Positions 1 through 12,636 of a stretch of DNA of 64,000 nt are shown piece by piece. This DNA comes from Hanleya hanleyi (lineage: Eukaryota > Mollusca > Polyplacophora > Lepidopleurida > Hanleyidae), in the NCBI GenBank assembly GCA_036873755.1, contig JAVTVY010018931.1, forward strand, positions 19,566-83,565, written 5' to 3'. Positions within the stretch are counted from its first letter, which is position 1; each line of letters begins with the position of its first letter. The notes beneath the pieces are model-generated. The model saw nothing but the letters and a program-made list of their open reading frames with translations. It did not search any database and was not told the DNA's origin. Made by a program: the position numbers and the translations under genes.

Positions 1-545
1 CTCGATGTAATATTTGGTATACATCATCGATGCGTCAAGAGACTTACGACAAATGACAGTTCTGGTTTCTCTGGTTGGACGGAAACCTTGGTGGCCATCT
101 TTAATTTATGCAAAATCTTTAATGATGTATATCTCTGATACCATTTCAGTGTTCTATACGAAACTTGGTATACAGCATCAATGTATCAAGAGACTTTCAA
201 TTAATAACCACATCAGTTCCTCTGAGTGGCTGGAAGGATGAGCGGCCATCTTTAATTTATGCGAAATCATTAATGGTCTCCATCTCTGATACCGTTCAAA
301 TGCTCGATGTAAAATTTGGTATACATCATTGATGCATCAAGAAACTTATGTAATGAATACCGGTTTCTATGATTGGACGGCAACCTTGGGGGTCATTCCT
401 AATTGTAAAATTTTTGATAATCTGTATATTTCTGACTTTACTGCTTGGTGTTCCAGACATCTTGGTTCAAATTGAATACATTAATTTATGAATGTACCCA
501 GAGCCGAGGGGTTTTCAGATGCGCAGCTTCGTATTGTTATTTACT
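1..545 (+). repeat. Partial copy of tandem-repeat family A (about 150-bp units)
   Basis: Diverged units carry the phrases GGTATACA(G/T)CATC and GGCCATCTTTAATTTATGC. The block is the reverse complement of the longer array at 45889-47135. It shares even the outer boundary sequence around 456-545, which matches 45889-45985 inverted. The hairpin end of the module would lie to the left of the window. The short reading frames across it are repeat artefacts. Confidence 0.8.
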
Positions 546-3500
546 GCTGAAGGATATACTTTCTATTATCTGGAAAAAGTGGAATTTTTTACAAATATTG
601 ATAACATGCAGTGAAGACATTATTTTATCATTTCATCAGGTTCATTTCATAATAAATGTCTGTCCCAGCGGTCACAAGTTATTTTTTTTTTTAATATATA
701 TATGTGTGCAATTACACTAATGCACTAGAGATCCTTGTTGAGAGGAATGTGTGAGACTACAAGAATGGCTCTTTGCCATGGGATGGAACATCAAAGAGTT
801 AGTGGAATTATTCCAACAGCCTATTTTACATTTAAATAGCTCCGTTTCAGTGCCTAAGGCTCTAGTTATTATTTGCCAAAGATTCATCAGTAACTGGCAG
901 GTTGGTTCAAAATTAATTGTCACTGCTCGATCGACGATAACTGGTTGGATTAACATTATTTACCACAGGTTGATTGATACCTGTTTGATTTAACATTAAT
1001 TGCCACCAGTAGATTTATAAGTTACGCATGTAAGAAGTTCGGGTTATATGAAAACTATTACCTCCCTTAACCGAATTACATCCCTTGACCGAATTATCAT
1101 CCATCAGCACTGGAAAATATTCCAATAGTGCAAGCTGCATGGTTTTTCTGGTTAAATCTTGTATTTTTAATCAATCACGCTGAACTACACAACAAAGTAC
1201 ATGTAGTTGTCAGATGAAAAGATTATGCCAAGTTTTATATGATACATGTAGTAGTGGTGAATACATCTTCTCTTTTATGATACCAGAGTGTCGGCGCTGA
1301 GAAACACAAACCAACAGCCCCCATGTACATGTATTGTTGCATACAGAACATTTGATATACCGCGCACATGCTCTATCACTTTTTTCATCATTTAGTGTAC
1401 ATGCAGTCAGTAAGGATTAAACCAAAGTAATGTTCTGCAAATCCTGGGTAATGAGTCCCAAACCACCATTGAATTTTCTGGATCCAAGATTATTATCAGG
1501 AATTCACTTCCAGCGATTTACATTGATTGGCCATAATATTTAACTGGACCAGTCATGGTCTGTGATGTATTTTAAAATGTTTCTATAATATTTGACTCTC
1601 AAAATATCAAATCACCTTTTCAACTTTTACTCGGAACAAAATCTGGGCAAGTTTGATATGCATGGCCACCTCCAGAATTTGCCATAATCATGATAATGGG
1701 GTCGGGTGGGATGACCTTATATCTGGCGGTCTTATCTCGAAAAATAAATGGTGGGGAATGTATGTTGAATTTTTACCCCTCAGCCAGATTGGTTCAGGGG
1801 TATTGTCAACCCGTCTGTTCATCCACTTTTCCCCCCTGACTCCATATCTTGAGAACTACGGAAGGCAGGCCGACGAAACTTCTGTCATGTCTGTCCAATA
1901 TAGAATGTAATGTGTGGATGTGCCTTTTGTATGTTTCATTGGTCAGGTCCTCATTTGTCTGTCTGTCCGTCCACTTTTCTGTTCATTTGTATCATGGTTT
2001 AATTCCAACATTAAAGATTATGGGCCTTGTGGTAAGTTTCTAAAATCAAGTCGTGGTCAGATCATTTACATAATAATTTCCCTGTATTCAAAAATGTTTT
2101 CTTTCCATTCTACTTCCGAAATATTCATGGAATGTTTGCAAGCATTGTTTCCCTGATCCACATAAAACTGTATATTATATGCACCAAATTTTTTTCTGCT
2201 AGTGGACAGGGGGTATAACCACATAGGGGAATGTGCTGGATAATGTTGTTCACGTTTAACCCTATCTGGCCTGGGCGAGTTGGGGTGTACCGCAGCCTGG
2301 GGTGGGGGGGGGGGGGGGGGGGGAGGAGGAAATCCCCCCCCTATATATTTTTCACTATCGCTAAGCCTAGAGGGATGAAACTTTAACCACACTATATCTT
2401 TGGGTGAAGCTCTACAAGAAAATGTAAGAAAATCCAATATGGTCACCATGATGTCACTGTGACGTCATTTTCAAAAAGAGCTTTCTTGGACGATTTTTTG
2501 GTGTGAATTTGATAAAAAGTCACCGAGTTTCAGCTCTCAATTTTTTTGTCGTTCTGGAGATAGGAGCAAAAAACCAAATGAAAGCTATTCTATGAAAATA
2601 ATGAACTCAAGAATATGAGAACAGTACAGCATTCTTTTTGGGATTTGGAAAAAACCAGCGAACAGATACATTGTAAACTGCGGACAAAAGCCCCAATGGA
2701 AAAAAAGTTTCAGGCCAGGGCCATAAGATCACAACTTAAATATTTTTTTTATTACAGATTGTCGGATTCTTGTCAAATTTGGTGTGAAGATGCCATGAGT
2801 TGTGGCTTGGGTTTGCATTTCGCATGCTATAACTCTCATGCTATGCATCTGAACTCCTACACCCATAAAAACATCTTGGTCTGGACTGTTAAGGGGCTGG
2901 AGGGTTGTAGCACCCTGGTGCCTCACATTTTATATGTTTAGGAAGAAGTGCCAGGCTACATGGTGTGGTGTGCCATGATTTGTGGCAGCAAATATTATGG
3001 AATATAGTTTTCTCAAGATGTACATGTGCTCAGTCAATTTACTAGCCTACATATTAAGTCAGGTGATTTTTTTTGTGGTTTCTAACCAATAGTGTTCACC
3101 ACATTTCTCACTCTTCCTTTATTAATAGTAAAATTAAAGTGAAGTTACACTATAGTACGCTGTACATGTAGTCTTGAATTTGACTTTATCATACTAACTG
3201 TAAGACAGATGCTGTCAAACTTGTAGATTGTCAGTGTGACCTTCTAGATCATATAGAGGATGTAGAATATGGTGACCCTGTGGTCATTATCCATTAGACC
3301 TTGACCAGATAGTCTATAAATCTAGGTTTCAGCTTTGTCTGCAGGAAAATCTCTGTATGTGGAACAGAAAATGGAAATATATGCGAATGATGTTTGATCA
3401 TACATTGTATGGAGTTACTGAATAATAATGATTTTGCGATATTTCACACTTGAATGATTTATGCTAAGATCCACTCATTCAGCCCTTCCTAATATTCACA

Positions 3501-3891
3501 TGGACGTTTGTCAGTGCTAAGAAAGAGTGCTACAGTATAAGAAGTGAAGTAGAGTAAACTTGCTGTATGACCATGCCTGTCTATATTGATTCTTTTCACC
3601 CTGGCTCAAGTCTCCAATTTATTGATTTTCACCATTAGGCCAAGCCAATAAATGTTTCTGTGCTTTTCACATTGTACAGTGGCCATGTTAATTTGTTCAT
3701 ATGGTTTAAGGGTTTGGGATGATCCAAACAATGATGGGCGAGAACACCAGGCTGGAGTTTTCATGATATTGCATTTGTTTCATACATTGTTATCATGATC
3801 ATAATGGCACAAATGGCACAGAGCCCAGGTTACGAAATGTGTTGGGATGAGCTATTTTCGATTTCCCAATACGTATTCCGTGTGCACAGTT
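546..3891. other. Unassigned flank or intron, no gene seen
   Basis: AT-rich sequence with no exon I can assign. It contains a G homopolymer near 2302-2322 and a CRE-like palindrome (TGACGTCA type) near 2452-2468. The 127-residue minus frame across the G tract is a low-complexity polyproline artefact. The missing N-terminal exon of SLC25A1 could lie here or upstream of the window, but I could not find a HPGKAI-like coding stretch. Confidence 0.5.
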
Positions 3892-4571
3892 CAGGGGTCG
3901 AAATTAAGTTTTTCAGTTGTTGTCCATGGACAACCACACTGTCGACATTCTGGTTGTCCCAAAATATTTCTATTTACCTTTTGTGTCTTTCCTTTAAATC
4001 ACCCTACAGCTTAGGGCAGCATGGTTCACCATACCATGTTCTGGCACAGGAGGTAGATTAAAGAGCCAAACAAATTAGGCTCTCTGACGATCCATTGTGA
4101 TCACCAGTGTCTGTAGAGCCTAATTTTCAAAATTCAAAAAATTTTGTTGTTTTGGTTAGGTTTTTGCTAGGGTTAGGGTTTTGCTAGGGTATGTTTGTTT
4201 GGGTCCTCGTCACCGTGTGACCAATAGGTTTGGTGCGACGTTAAACTTCAAACAATCAACTTTCCGATAATCACAAAAGTAACTACATGTAGTTCCTACT
4301 TTTTATTAGTAGCCATTTTCTAGCGAAAACCAGTTTTAACAGAAAATGTGAAATTTAGAACAATTGTCATTGAAGGAGAAATTAGAACTGATCTTGTTTC
4401 TATCCTGTTTGAGTAATAAAACATAATGCCCAAAGTGATTTTGTTTCATTTCTTACTTTATGAAACAATTGTCTCAAAGGATAACAGATTTGTCAAAGAA
4501 ACTAAATTAAATGAACTTCAAATGTATATTTTGAATCAAACAAGAGAGAACCGTATCCACCCAACGGTTAA

Positions 4572-4894
4572 CTCTTTGCCCCATGGAGGCTTACTACCGT
4601 TGCCCCATGGTGACGCCCCTTCCTAGTCCATGATGACGCCATTTGACGCCTTATGTAATAAAATAATTAATTAACCTCATTCAATAATATTTTATTTCAG
4701 AAAATATTAAACATGCTAAATTGTTGGCCATTGTAAAAGTAATAAAAAAAATTAATAAACCTTTGACCCCAGCCCTCCAATAGATTTGTACCTGACAATT
4801 TACAGGTGATCACCGAAAAGTTCTATGGGGCAGCCTAGAAAAGCCTGTATGGTTTAGAAAGGAGCGTCAAATGGCGTCATCATGGGGCAAAGAG
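4572..4894. mobile_element. Fold-back/MITE with CTCTTTGCCCCATG inverted ends
   Basis: CTCTTTGCCCCATG at 4572-4585 is mirrored by CATGGGGCAAAGAG at 4881-4894. Inner arms ATGACGCCATTTGACGC and GCGTCAAATGGCGTCAT are also inverted. TTAA flanks the left end directly, and TTTTAA follows the right end, so a piggyBac-type TTAA duplication is possible but not exact. Confidence 0.55.
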
Positions 4895-5124
4895 TTTTAA
4901 GGATAGTTCCCATGGCCCAAGTAGCCTAGGCCATGAAATCACGCGACTGAGGTCTGATGAATGTTCTCAAGCATGATTACATCTAATTAGGATGCAAACT
5001 TCTAATTAGGATGCAAATTTGCGCTAATTGGCGTTAAATCAGTATTAACTGGTTACGGGTTAGGGTTTTGGGATTAGGGTTAGGTTTGTGTTAGGTATAT
5101 AAAAAAAAATCCAACGGTTGCGTT

Positions 5125-5215
5125 CAGCTGCTTCCATGGCTCATGAGTAAGATGCCTGACTATGGAGCAAAGAATGGCGGGTTCGATCCTCGTCTGTGCC
5201 AGTTCGTTATTTTCG
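5125..5215 (+). repeat. tRNA-derived SINE-like segment
   Basis: A box-A-like TGGCTCATGAGTAAG around 5138 and a near-consensus box B GGGTTCGATCCTCG around 5179 are spaced as in a tRNA promoter. The surrounding sequence does not fold as a complete, intact tRNA that I can confirm. I therefore call a tRNA-derived repeat rather than a tRNA gene. Confidence 0.4.
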
Positions 5216-5802
5216 GACAGGTTTTTTCTACCTCGTAAATTGTTGGACGGGTAAATACAGTGCCCCAACAACATGTGGAAATTGCTGGAAAATTTTCAAG
5301 TCCAACAAATAACACAGCTGAGCCCTACAGCTAGGCTACTTGATTGTGGGCCATGGGAACTATCCTCGACCCCAACCAACAGTCTGGCAATTAACTGCTT
5401 TCTGTCACATATAAGGGGAGATAATAATGTCTGTACAGTTATGGCATGTAAAATATGTCTAGTTAGCTGCCCTTATGTAACTCTACTCCAAGATGGTGGA
5501 AGAAAAAACAACAATAATAATAACAACAATCTTTTTCACATCCTACATGTACATGTATATTAATGTAAATAACAGCCAATTCATGATAAAAGTAATCAAA
5601 ATGGATTTCATGGATTTCCTATGAACTACAGTCTAGCTCCACAAAAAGGTGCCTCGATACATGTAGCACAGATTCTGATTTTAGGCGGGTGCTGTGGTGT
5701 CCCAAAGTAATAAAACGCATATAATTTCAATCCTTTTTGTATAAGGCTGAAAATGTATAAGGTGGTGTAAATTTGGTTTCCCAACAACAGTGTTATAGAG
5801 AG

Positions 5803-5902
5803 GTTACACTGTCATGAGTGTAACTTTCAACAAAGTATTTTGCACCCAGTAAGCTACACTGTCATGAGTGTATCATTCAACAAAGTATAATGCACCCATT
5901 AA
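5803..5902. repeat. 50-bp tandem duplication
   Basis: The phrase TACACTGTCATGAGTGTA followed by TTCAACAAAGTAT and TGCACCCA occurs twice with a 50-bp period. Confidence 0.75.
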
Positions 5903-6028
5903 GCTGAAGGATGTGATTGTCATAATTTTAAGGTAGTTGCCACTGAGCAACAACATTACTAAGGTTGGTTGTCCCATGCAAATTTCACTTGAGCAGGACA
6001 AGTAAAAGGGTGTTAATTTTGAGCCCTG

Positions 6029-7705
6029 ATTGTGGTTAATTGCTGAAAATTACACTCGTTCCTGCTACAGATACTCGTGAGCAATCTCAAGACTTGGGGA
6101 GAACCAAGCTTCAGATATGATGGTTCTGCTGGTCATAATAATAAGTAAGATTGTTCGCAGTCCACGGGGTATCAGGTCACTTTAGGATTTGTCATGTGAT
6201 AGATGTACCAGCAGTCTCTGTATGGCATACTCTAGGCGGGGGTTGTTATTTGGAAAACAATGTTTGAATAGTCGATCCAGGTTAATTTGAGCCTCTAAAT
6301 CTTGACTAAATGTTGCCAAGGTCATTCATAACAGCTTGGCGTTACATGTACATGTACATGGCGGGGAAAGATAGCGAAAGGTGTCTGTGTACATGTACAA
6401 CATGATGCAGTGATTTGTTGTTGCTTTGGAATGGTTTGCATGCATATGTATTTTCAACACTGAGCCTCTACTTGAAATTTTAGCAAGACAATGAAATCTT
6501 AATTAGTTGCCTGAAGGTGGTTCATGATGACCAGAAACAAACAGCTTTTCTTGTGGCCTAATATGACATCCCTGATCATTCCCCTGTGTTAACAAACCCA
6601 GTAATCAACTGATCAGCCAGTCAGTTTACCGCCACCATGGGTTTTTGATCACTAACAAGTAATGTGAACAGTAAAGTTTGCGCTGTTTAGGGAGGTACAT
6701 GTATACATGTAGCTAACCCAGGAAGACGCTGATGAATTGGGCAGTAGCTTGATTAGTTTAACTTTCGTACTTCAGTTGCCATGGTAACTCAACTTTAGGA
6801 CTACTTTATGTCCTTACCATTCCTTTCCATCTATTTTTAATCCACTGAAGACCGATGTATCAGTACTGCAGATGTTTTTCTGCTATGATTCCCAGCATAG
6901 CAAATATATCATTATTTGTGCTACAAGTCTGGATTGTTTGTAGACAACCTTGATGCTGGCATATTATTTTGTGTCCATTTCACTGTCTTGACGATGATGT
7001 CCCATCATTTAAAACACGGGGGCCTACATACAATCATGAGAATCTATGTGGAACAATGATTATTACATTGTCAGCACTGATCATGCTTTCACATGTATCT
7101 GAGCTTACATGTACATACATGTACATGTAGTTAATTTATATGCACATATCCTGGCACAAAGGCATGTCCAACATTGTCATTATTGTTAGACAGTAGACCC
7201 ATGAAAATATTGCATCATGTTTTTCATACATTCCATGAGATACATGTACATAAATAATTTTTTAAATAATCACCATATTCACTATGTGCACTGTCACATT
7301 TAGGCATCGCGATATGACTGGGAAATGGTTGAAAGCCAAGTTAAATACTATTCACTCATGTACATGTATCATGTTTATGTGAGATGTACATACATTATCT
7401 GTATACATGTACATGTAGATGTGTCACACAGCAGAACTTCTCAATTGTTTCATCAGTAGTTCAGTCAGATTACATGTAGGCCTGCCATCTTGATGTATTG
7501 ACGAAACATTTATTTTGTTGTGGTCAAATTTTTCATTCTTTATCATGTTTAAAATGAATATGATAGTACAGTTTTGATTATTAGTCCATCGGTGTCCACT
7601 TCCCTGAATGCAAGATTATTTTGACAAATGAATTATCATTATAAACGGTCTTCGTTGCAACCACTTTCGCTCAATTGTATCTAAATTGTTCATGTTGCAT
7701 TTCAG
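6029..7705. other. Intron or 5' flank of SLC25A1 rich in TACATGTA palindromes
   Basis: No coding exon was recognised. ACATGTACATG-type palindromic strings recur, for example near 6344-6360, 6386-6400, 6695-6712, 7096-7130, 7241-7250, 7360-7370 and 7402-7418. The sequence immediately upstream of 7706 ends in a good acceptor (TTGCATTTCAG). Confidence 0.6.
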
Positions 7706-7916
7706 GTGGTATAACTGGCGGGCTGGAGATCTGCATAACATTCCCCACAGAATATGTGAAAACGCAATTACAACTAGATGAACGGGCGGGCATAGAAAAA
7801 CGTTTCAAAGGCCCGATAGACTGTGTAAAAGTGACTGTTAAAGAGCATGGTGTCAGGGGCCTGTACCGTGGTCTTAGTGTTCTAGTTTATGGATCTGTAC
7901 CCAAATCGGCTGTCAG
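7706..7916 (+). CDS. SLC25A1: SLC25A1 coding exon: first carrier repeat
   Basis: Acceptor TTTCAG precedes 7706 and donor GTACAAG follows 7916. The exon encodes [20 protein letters not shown] onward to KSAVR, covering helix 1, the first signature and helix 2. It ends two bases into an Arg codon. Confidence 0.93.
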
Positions 7917-10900
7917 GTACAAGTTTTAATTGAATATTATATATCTGATCTGTTTAAATACAGATTTGCTTATCACAAATCATTCAAATCAAGAATCAAG
8001 AACTGAAACTCAGTAAGTGTAATGTATTAATGCATATCTTGACATCAATAACAGTTATGTATTTATTTTGTGGTCATGATTTTATGGTAGATACTTCATG
8101 TAGGAAGCTATTGTCTGAGTCTTTGTTTGCAACTGAAAAGGCTCAAATCTAGACATATTGTTGTCCCCCGAAATGGCTGTTGTATGTTCAGTCAAATCTT
8201 ATAGCTAATATAGTCCTCAATTTTCATCCAACATGCCAATATCATCACCTGATATTCAATAATATCATTGTACAGTGAAACCTGTGTAACCTGATAGGGT
8301 TCACGTTTGTAAGGTTTACCCATTTGTTGCAACCTGTAACCATCTCGGTCATCTATACGCGGTAAGACTGACCCTGGGATCGTGTGTATCCATTTTCAGC
8401 CTACTTTCGGCAACTGCAAGAGGGAATTTCCAGAAATCAATACCACGTGACTTCGCTAGCCAATCAGCTACGTAACCCCAACGTAACTCACCATTTTCGA
8501 GTCATGTGATGTACTACTTGTTCAAAATTACAGATCCACCACACCTCTTGGATGATACGAAAGTTATTCAAATCTATATATTTTGTAAGTCCAGACAATA
8601 TCTGTTCCCGAAGTGGTATGAACACCTGTAATTTATCATATTTCTCGAGTCTGTTCTCTGCCGGATGAACAGAATCCGGTAAAGTACCAGATATCGCTCC
8701 GCGATAATGGAGACACACGATTCGCAAGCCATCTTATGGATGGTTTCACTGTCATCACAGGTTTCACTGTGGCTGAAATGAGCCAATCCAAATTGATCAG
8801 TCATTTTCCAAAATTGGATCAGATACACATGTATGTATATACTTGAACACCAGCATAATAGCCAATTAATCACTTTTGAGGAGACAAAGCCAAATTTTGA
8901 TCAGACAGGTCTGATGTCTGACGACTATTTCAGACCCATTTTGTATGTTTTTTATTTTATTTTTTTATTTGTTTTTTTTTATTTCTCGCACATAAATGTT
9001 GATTTGCCTGCAGGTTTGGTTCATTTGAAGAGTTTAAGAAGCGTAATGTTGATGAGACGGGCACTCTCACTCCTGGTAGAAGGATGCTCTGTGGATTAGG
9101 TGAGTCAACTGTACACTGCAGTAGTTGGGTACCGGCAAAAATTACTGTATCCTATATCATATATGTGTCACTTATGTCCATGCATGGTTCAAAAAACAAA
9201 AAGTTGTTTTCTTGCCAAATTCATTTTTCCATACTGAGTACTGTTTTCAAAATACAATTTCAGTGTCTTTATTCAAGCTTGAGATACATATTTTAAGGTA
9301 CATATCCTCATTTTTGTTGATGATTTTAGGTGCTGGTGTATCTGAAGCCATACTCGCTGTCACTCCCATGGAGACACTCAAGGTCAAATTTATACATGAC
9401 CAAACCTCTCCTAACCCCAAATATAAAGGCTTCTTCCACGGGGTGCGGGAAATAATCCGGCAACAGGGTGAGTCATGTGACATGTCAGAGGGGCTGATGT
9501 GTGATGATGTGTTTAAATAGCTAACATGTGACATGTCAGAGTGGCTGATGTGTGATGAAGTGTTTGAATAGTTAAGATGTGATGTGTGATGACATGTTTG
9601 AAATAGCTAACATGTGACAGGTAAGAATGGCTGATGTGTGATGACGTGTTTAGTTAAGATATGACATCATATGCAAGATTGCGGATGTGTGATGATGTGT
9701 TTGAATTACTAAGACGTGATATCATATGTCAGAGTGGCTGATGTGTGATGACACGTTTGAATAGTTCAGACGTGACATCATATGCCAGATTGCGGATGTG
9801 TGATGTGTTTGAATTACTAAGACGTGACATATGTCAAGAGTGGCTGATGTGTGATGACGTGTTTGAATAGTTTAGACGTGACATCATAGGATAGAATGGC
9901 TAATATGTGATGTGTGTTTGAATAGCGAACATGTGACATTAAAAGTCAGATTGTGGATGTGTGATCATTGATGTGTTTAAATAGCTAACATGTGACATCA
10001 TATATCAGAGTGGCGGATGTGTGATGATGTGTTTAAATAGCTAAGATGTGACATTACATGTCAGAGTTACATGTCAGAGTGGCGGATGTGTTTAAATAGC
10101 TAAGATGTGACATTACATGTCAGAGTGGCGGATGTGTGATGATGTGATTAAATAGCTAAGATGTGACATCATGTCAGAATGGTTAATGATATGTGGTTAT
10201 GGCATGGTTAAGATGTTATCATGGTGATGCCGTGTGTTTGAATGGCTATGTACACATTGATTTTGTTGCAGGTATCAGAGGAACATATCAGGGATTGACA
10301 CCAACAATAATCAAACAGGGTAGTAACCAAGCTATCCGTTTCTTTGTCATGGAGACACTGAAGGACATGTACAGGGGAGAGGATAAGAAGAAACATGTAC
10401 CCACATTATTGGTCGGTCTGTTTGGTGCTGTGGCTGGGGCTGCCTCTGTATTTGGTAACACTCCTGTGGATGTGGTCAAAACTAGAATGCAGGTAAGTAA
10501 CTTCAGTAACACAATATAATGAGATGGTCCAAATCTTTAACAGTTTAATGAACTATATTTTCAGGTAATGCTTAAATCGAGTGATGCCGTCATTGCGAAC
10601 ACCATGGTCTACCTTCTTTCGACCATGGTCAACCAGTCTAACACACATGCTGAGCTCATGGCAAATGGCAAAATAATTTCATATCCCCGGACCTTCATAA
10701 AAACCACCGAATATGGAGCGGCCATGTGACTCGCGTGCTTGATTGGCTGAGATGTCAAGTGATGCACACTGACAGTCTACCATCAATGCCTGACCCCCTG
10801 TGACCTCTGCTTTGAACTGAGCAAAGAGAACCACTTGATTGGCTGACAGAGTATGTGATGTCATCAATAGATCAGTGTGTTCAGTGGAGCCGATTACCAG

Positions 10901-12636
10901 GGCTCCTGACGATTGAAGAGGAAGGGGGAGGGAAGGGCCTGGTAGCGAGAGTGGGTGCTGCATGATTTAGGATTGGCAACTGGTGGCCACAGTCATGATG
11001 AACATCAATGTCTGTATTGTTAACAATTCAATTAGCTCCCTCATACTCTACTTTAGATTCACCGGAGTTGATGGTGAGAATGTCCCAGTAACTATGTCCC
11101 TTAATTCTCTTCTGCTTCGCTTTAGGAAATGTCTCCTTCCTACATGTATGTTACATACAAATCAGAAATAATGTCCCAGCTAGGTTAAAAGATACGGACA
11201 ATCTTTCCTAGCAAATGAACATCCATTCCAAAATATATGTACGATCACTCCTGGAGATGGGTATGTAAGATCATTTTATAGCCTGGATACAACTTATGTT
11301 CTTCCAGTTTAGTTCCTTTGACAAACAATCTGTTGACAATCTATTTCTGTTTACAGGGATTAGAGGCTTCCAAGTATAAAAACACCATAGACTGTGTCGT
11401 GCAAATAATGAGACATGAAGGACCAAGAGCGTAAGTATCACCTCTAATTTGGTCAAGGATGATCACTTAATTAATCTCCAACTTCACAGACACTTAATTA
11501 CTCTCGAACTTCAAACTTCACAGATACTTAATTAATTATCTCTAACTTCACAGACACTTAATTAATATCTAACTTCACAGACACTTAACTAATCTCTAAC
11601 TTCAGACACTTAATTAATTTCTAACTTCACAGACAATTAATCTCTAACTTCACAGACACTTAATTAATATCTAACTTCACAGACACTTAACTAATCTCTA
11701 ACTTCAGACACTTAATTAATTTCTAACTTCACAGACAATTAATCTCTAACTTCACAGACACTTAATTAATATCTAACTTCACAGACAATTAATCTCGAAC
11801 TCCACACACTTAATTAATATCTAACTTCACAGACACTTAATTACTCTCTAACTTCAGACAGTTAATTAATCTCTAACTTAACAGACACTTAATTAGTATC
11901 TAACTTCAGACACTTAATCACAGACACTTAGTTAATCTCTAACTTCAGACAGTTAATTAATCTCTAACTTCACAGACACTTAATTAATATCTAACTTCAC
12001 AGACACTTAATTAATCTCTAACTTCACAGACACTTAATTAATATCTAACTTCACAGACACTTAATTAATCTCTAGCTTCACAGACACTTTTTAGGGGGAA
12101 AAAATGAAGGGAGAATTTTTTAAAAATATTTTTAGTTCTTTCTCTTTGCTTACAAACCAACAATGTTCTTTGAGTTACTTGAAGAGTCAGCCTTCAACAA
12201 TACTATTTTGCTCAAATAAAACAAGACACTGACTCTATGTTTAAGAACAGTATTTTGGCAAAAACGTTGAGATAAATGTGTAAATATGAAAAAAAAAATG
12301 AATAATTTTCTTCTTTTTTTTCTTGCTGTCGCCAATAACAGGGGATGATGCAGTGTCAAAAAAATGATGCAGCATTGCCTGAGGAGGCAGGAATTTTATT
12401 TGATTCTTCCCTTTGATGTACAAGTAATGGATAAAATATCAAATATGAAAAGTCATGTCCTGTGTACTCTCCGTCTTGAAATGCAGCCTGTAATCACAGA
12501 TGATATTGTTTGTATTTTCAGATTTTACAAGGGCACTGTGCCGCGGTTGAGTCGAGTATGTCTAGACGTAGCTATCACATTTATGATATATGACAATTTC
12601 ATGATACTATTCAATAGAATCTGGACGACAGATTAA
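7706..12636 (+). CDS. SLC25A1: Mitochondrial citrate/tricarboxylate carrier (SLC25A1), 5'-partial, six exons
   Basis: Six exons at 7706-7916, 9014-9099, 9330-9467, 10272-10492, 11357-11430 and 12532-12636 have AG/GT borders and join in phase into about 278 residues ending in TAA. The product belongs to the SLC25 family, which exchanges citrate for malate across the inner mitochondrial membrane and so supplies cytosolic acetyl-CoA. All three carrier signatures are visible: [23 protein letters not shown] and [10 protein letters not shown]. Citrate-carrier-specific stretches such as [16 protein letters not shown] and [18 protein letters not shown] separate it from other SLC25 members. The human protein is about 311 residues, so only roughly 30 N-terminal residues are missing. 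The first exon shown starts in phase 1, so an upstream exon ending in G is required. Nothing looks broken. Assignment is by remembered family sequence, without a search. Confidence 0.95.
9014..9099 (+). CDS. SLC25A1: SLC25A1 coding exon: FGSFEEFKK to LCGLG
   Basis: Acceptor CCTGCAG and donor GTGAGT flank the exon. It completes the split Arg and encodes [20 protein letters not shown] and RRMLCGLG, the loop into the second repeat. It is too short to stand out as a frame of its own. Confidence 0.9.
9330..9467 (+). CDS. SLC25A1: SLC25A1 coding exon: second carrier signature
   Basis: Acceptor GATTTTAG and donor GTGAGT flank the exon. It encodes [20 protein letters not shown] then [20 protein letters not shown] and IIRQQ, including the PMETLK signature and the strongly conserved [11 protein letters not shown] citrate-carrier stretch. 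Confidence 0.95.
9478..10190. repeat. Intronic minisatellite, about 55-60-bp units
   Basis: The intron between SLC25A1 exons (9468-10271) is almost entirely diverged copies of one unit. Its phrases are GATGTGTGATGATGTGTTT, AATAGCTAACATGTGACATC and ATATGTCAGAGTGGC. Some units are truncated. The array stops about 80 bp before the next acceptor. Confidence 0.9.
10272..10492 (+). CDS. SLC25A1: SLC25A1 coding exon: helix 4 to third signature
   Basis: Acceptor GTTGCAG and donor GTAAGT flank the exon. It encodes [20 protein letters not shown], then [20 protein letters not shown], then a conserved hydrophobic helix and [12 protein letters not shown], the third carrier signature. Confidence 0.95.
10493..11356. 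other. SLC25A1 intron, no further feature seen
   Basis: This intron has a donor GTAAGTAA and an acceptor TGTTTACAG. The 94-residue minus frame at 10679-10963 has no family features, and I treat it as chance. Confidence 0.6.
11357..11430 (+). CDS. SLC25A1: SLC25A1 coding exon: [18 protein letters not shown]
   Basis: A 74-bp exon between TTTACAG and GTAAGTAT encodes [20 protein letters not shown] and EGPRA, the matrix loop of carrier repeat 3. It ends two bases into Ala, which the last exon completes. Confidence 0.93.
11461..12083. repeat. Intronic minisatellite, about 27-28-bp units
   Basis: More than twenty imperfect copies of CTAACTTCACAGACACTTAA followed by TTAATCT or TTAATAT fill over half of the last SLC25A1 intron. 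Shortened units lacking CACAG occur in a repeating order, suggesting higher-order duplication (compare 11566-11640 with 11670-11760). Confidence 0.92.
12532..12636 (+). CDS. SLC25A1: SLC25A1 terminal coding exon
   Basis: Acceptor GTATTTTCAG precedes 12532. The exon encodes [20 protein letters not shown], then [17 protein letters not shown], then TAA. The ending matches the family's usual C-terminus (VWKTD in human). Confidence 0.95.
   Translation, partial: GTVPRLSRVCLDVAITFMIYDNFMILFNRIWTTD

Larger units (their letters stand above)
3892..6028. mobile_element. Possible hAT-like non-autonomous element (CAGGG-type inverted ends)
   Basis: The left end reads CAGGGGTCGAAATTAA. The right end, reverse-complemented, reads CAGGGCTCAAAATTAA. 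Both are followed inward by GTTGTCC/GGACAAC motifs. CAGGG-type termini are typical of hAT elements. I see no clean 8-bp target duplication and no transposase frame. It could also be two unrelated copies of a common repeat end in opposite orientation. Confidence 0.35.

Noticed and set aside
2066..2449. 127-codon minus frame with a polyproline tract
   Set aside because: It owes its length to a C/G homopolymer and has no conserved domain.
4150..5095. TTAGGGTTAGGG-like strings as telomeric DNA
   Set aside because: Only one or two imperfect units occur at each place, far too few for an interstitial telomere array.
6632..6645. Strong Kozak GCCACCATGG as the SLC25A1 start
   Set aside because: The frame stops after three codons, and no suitable donor keeps the phase.
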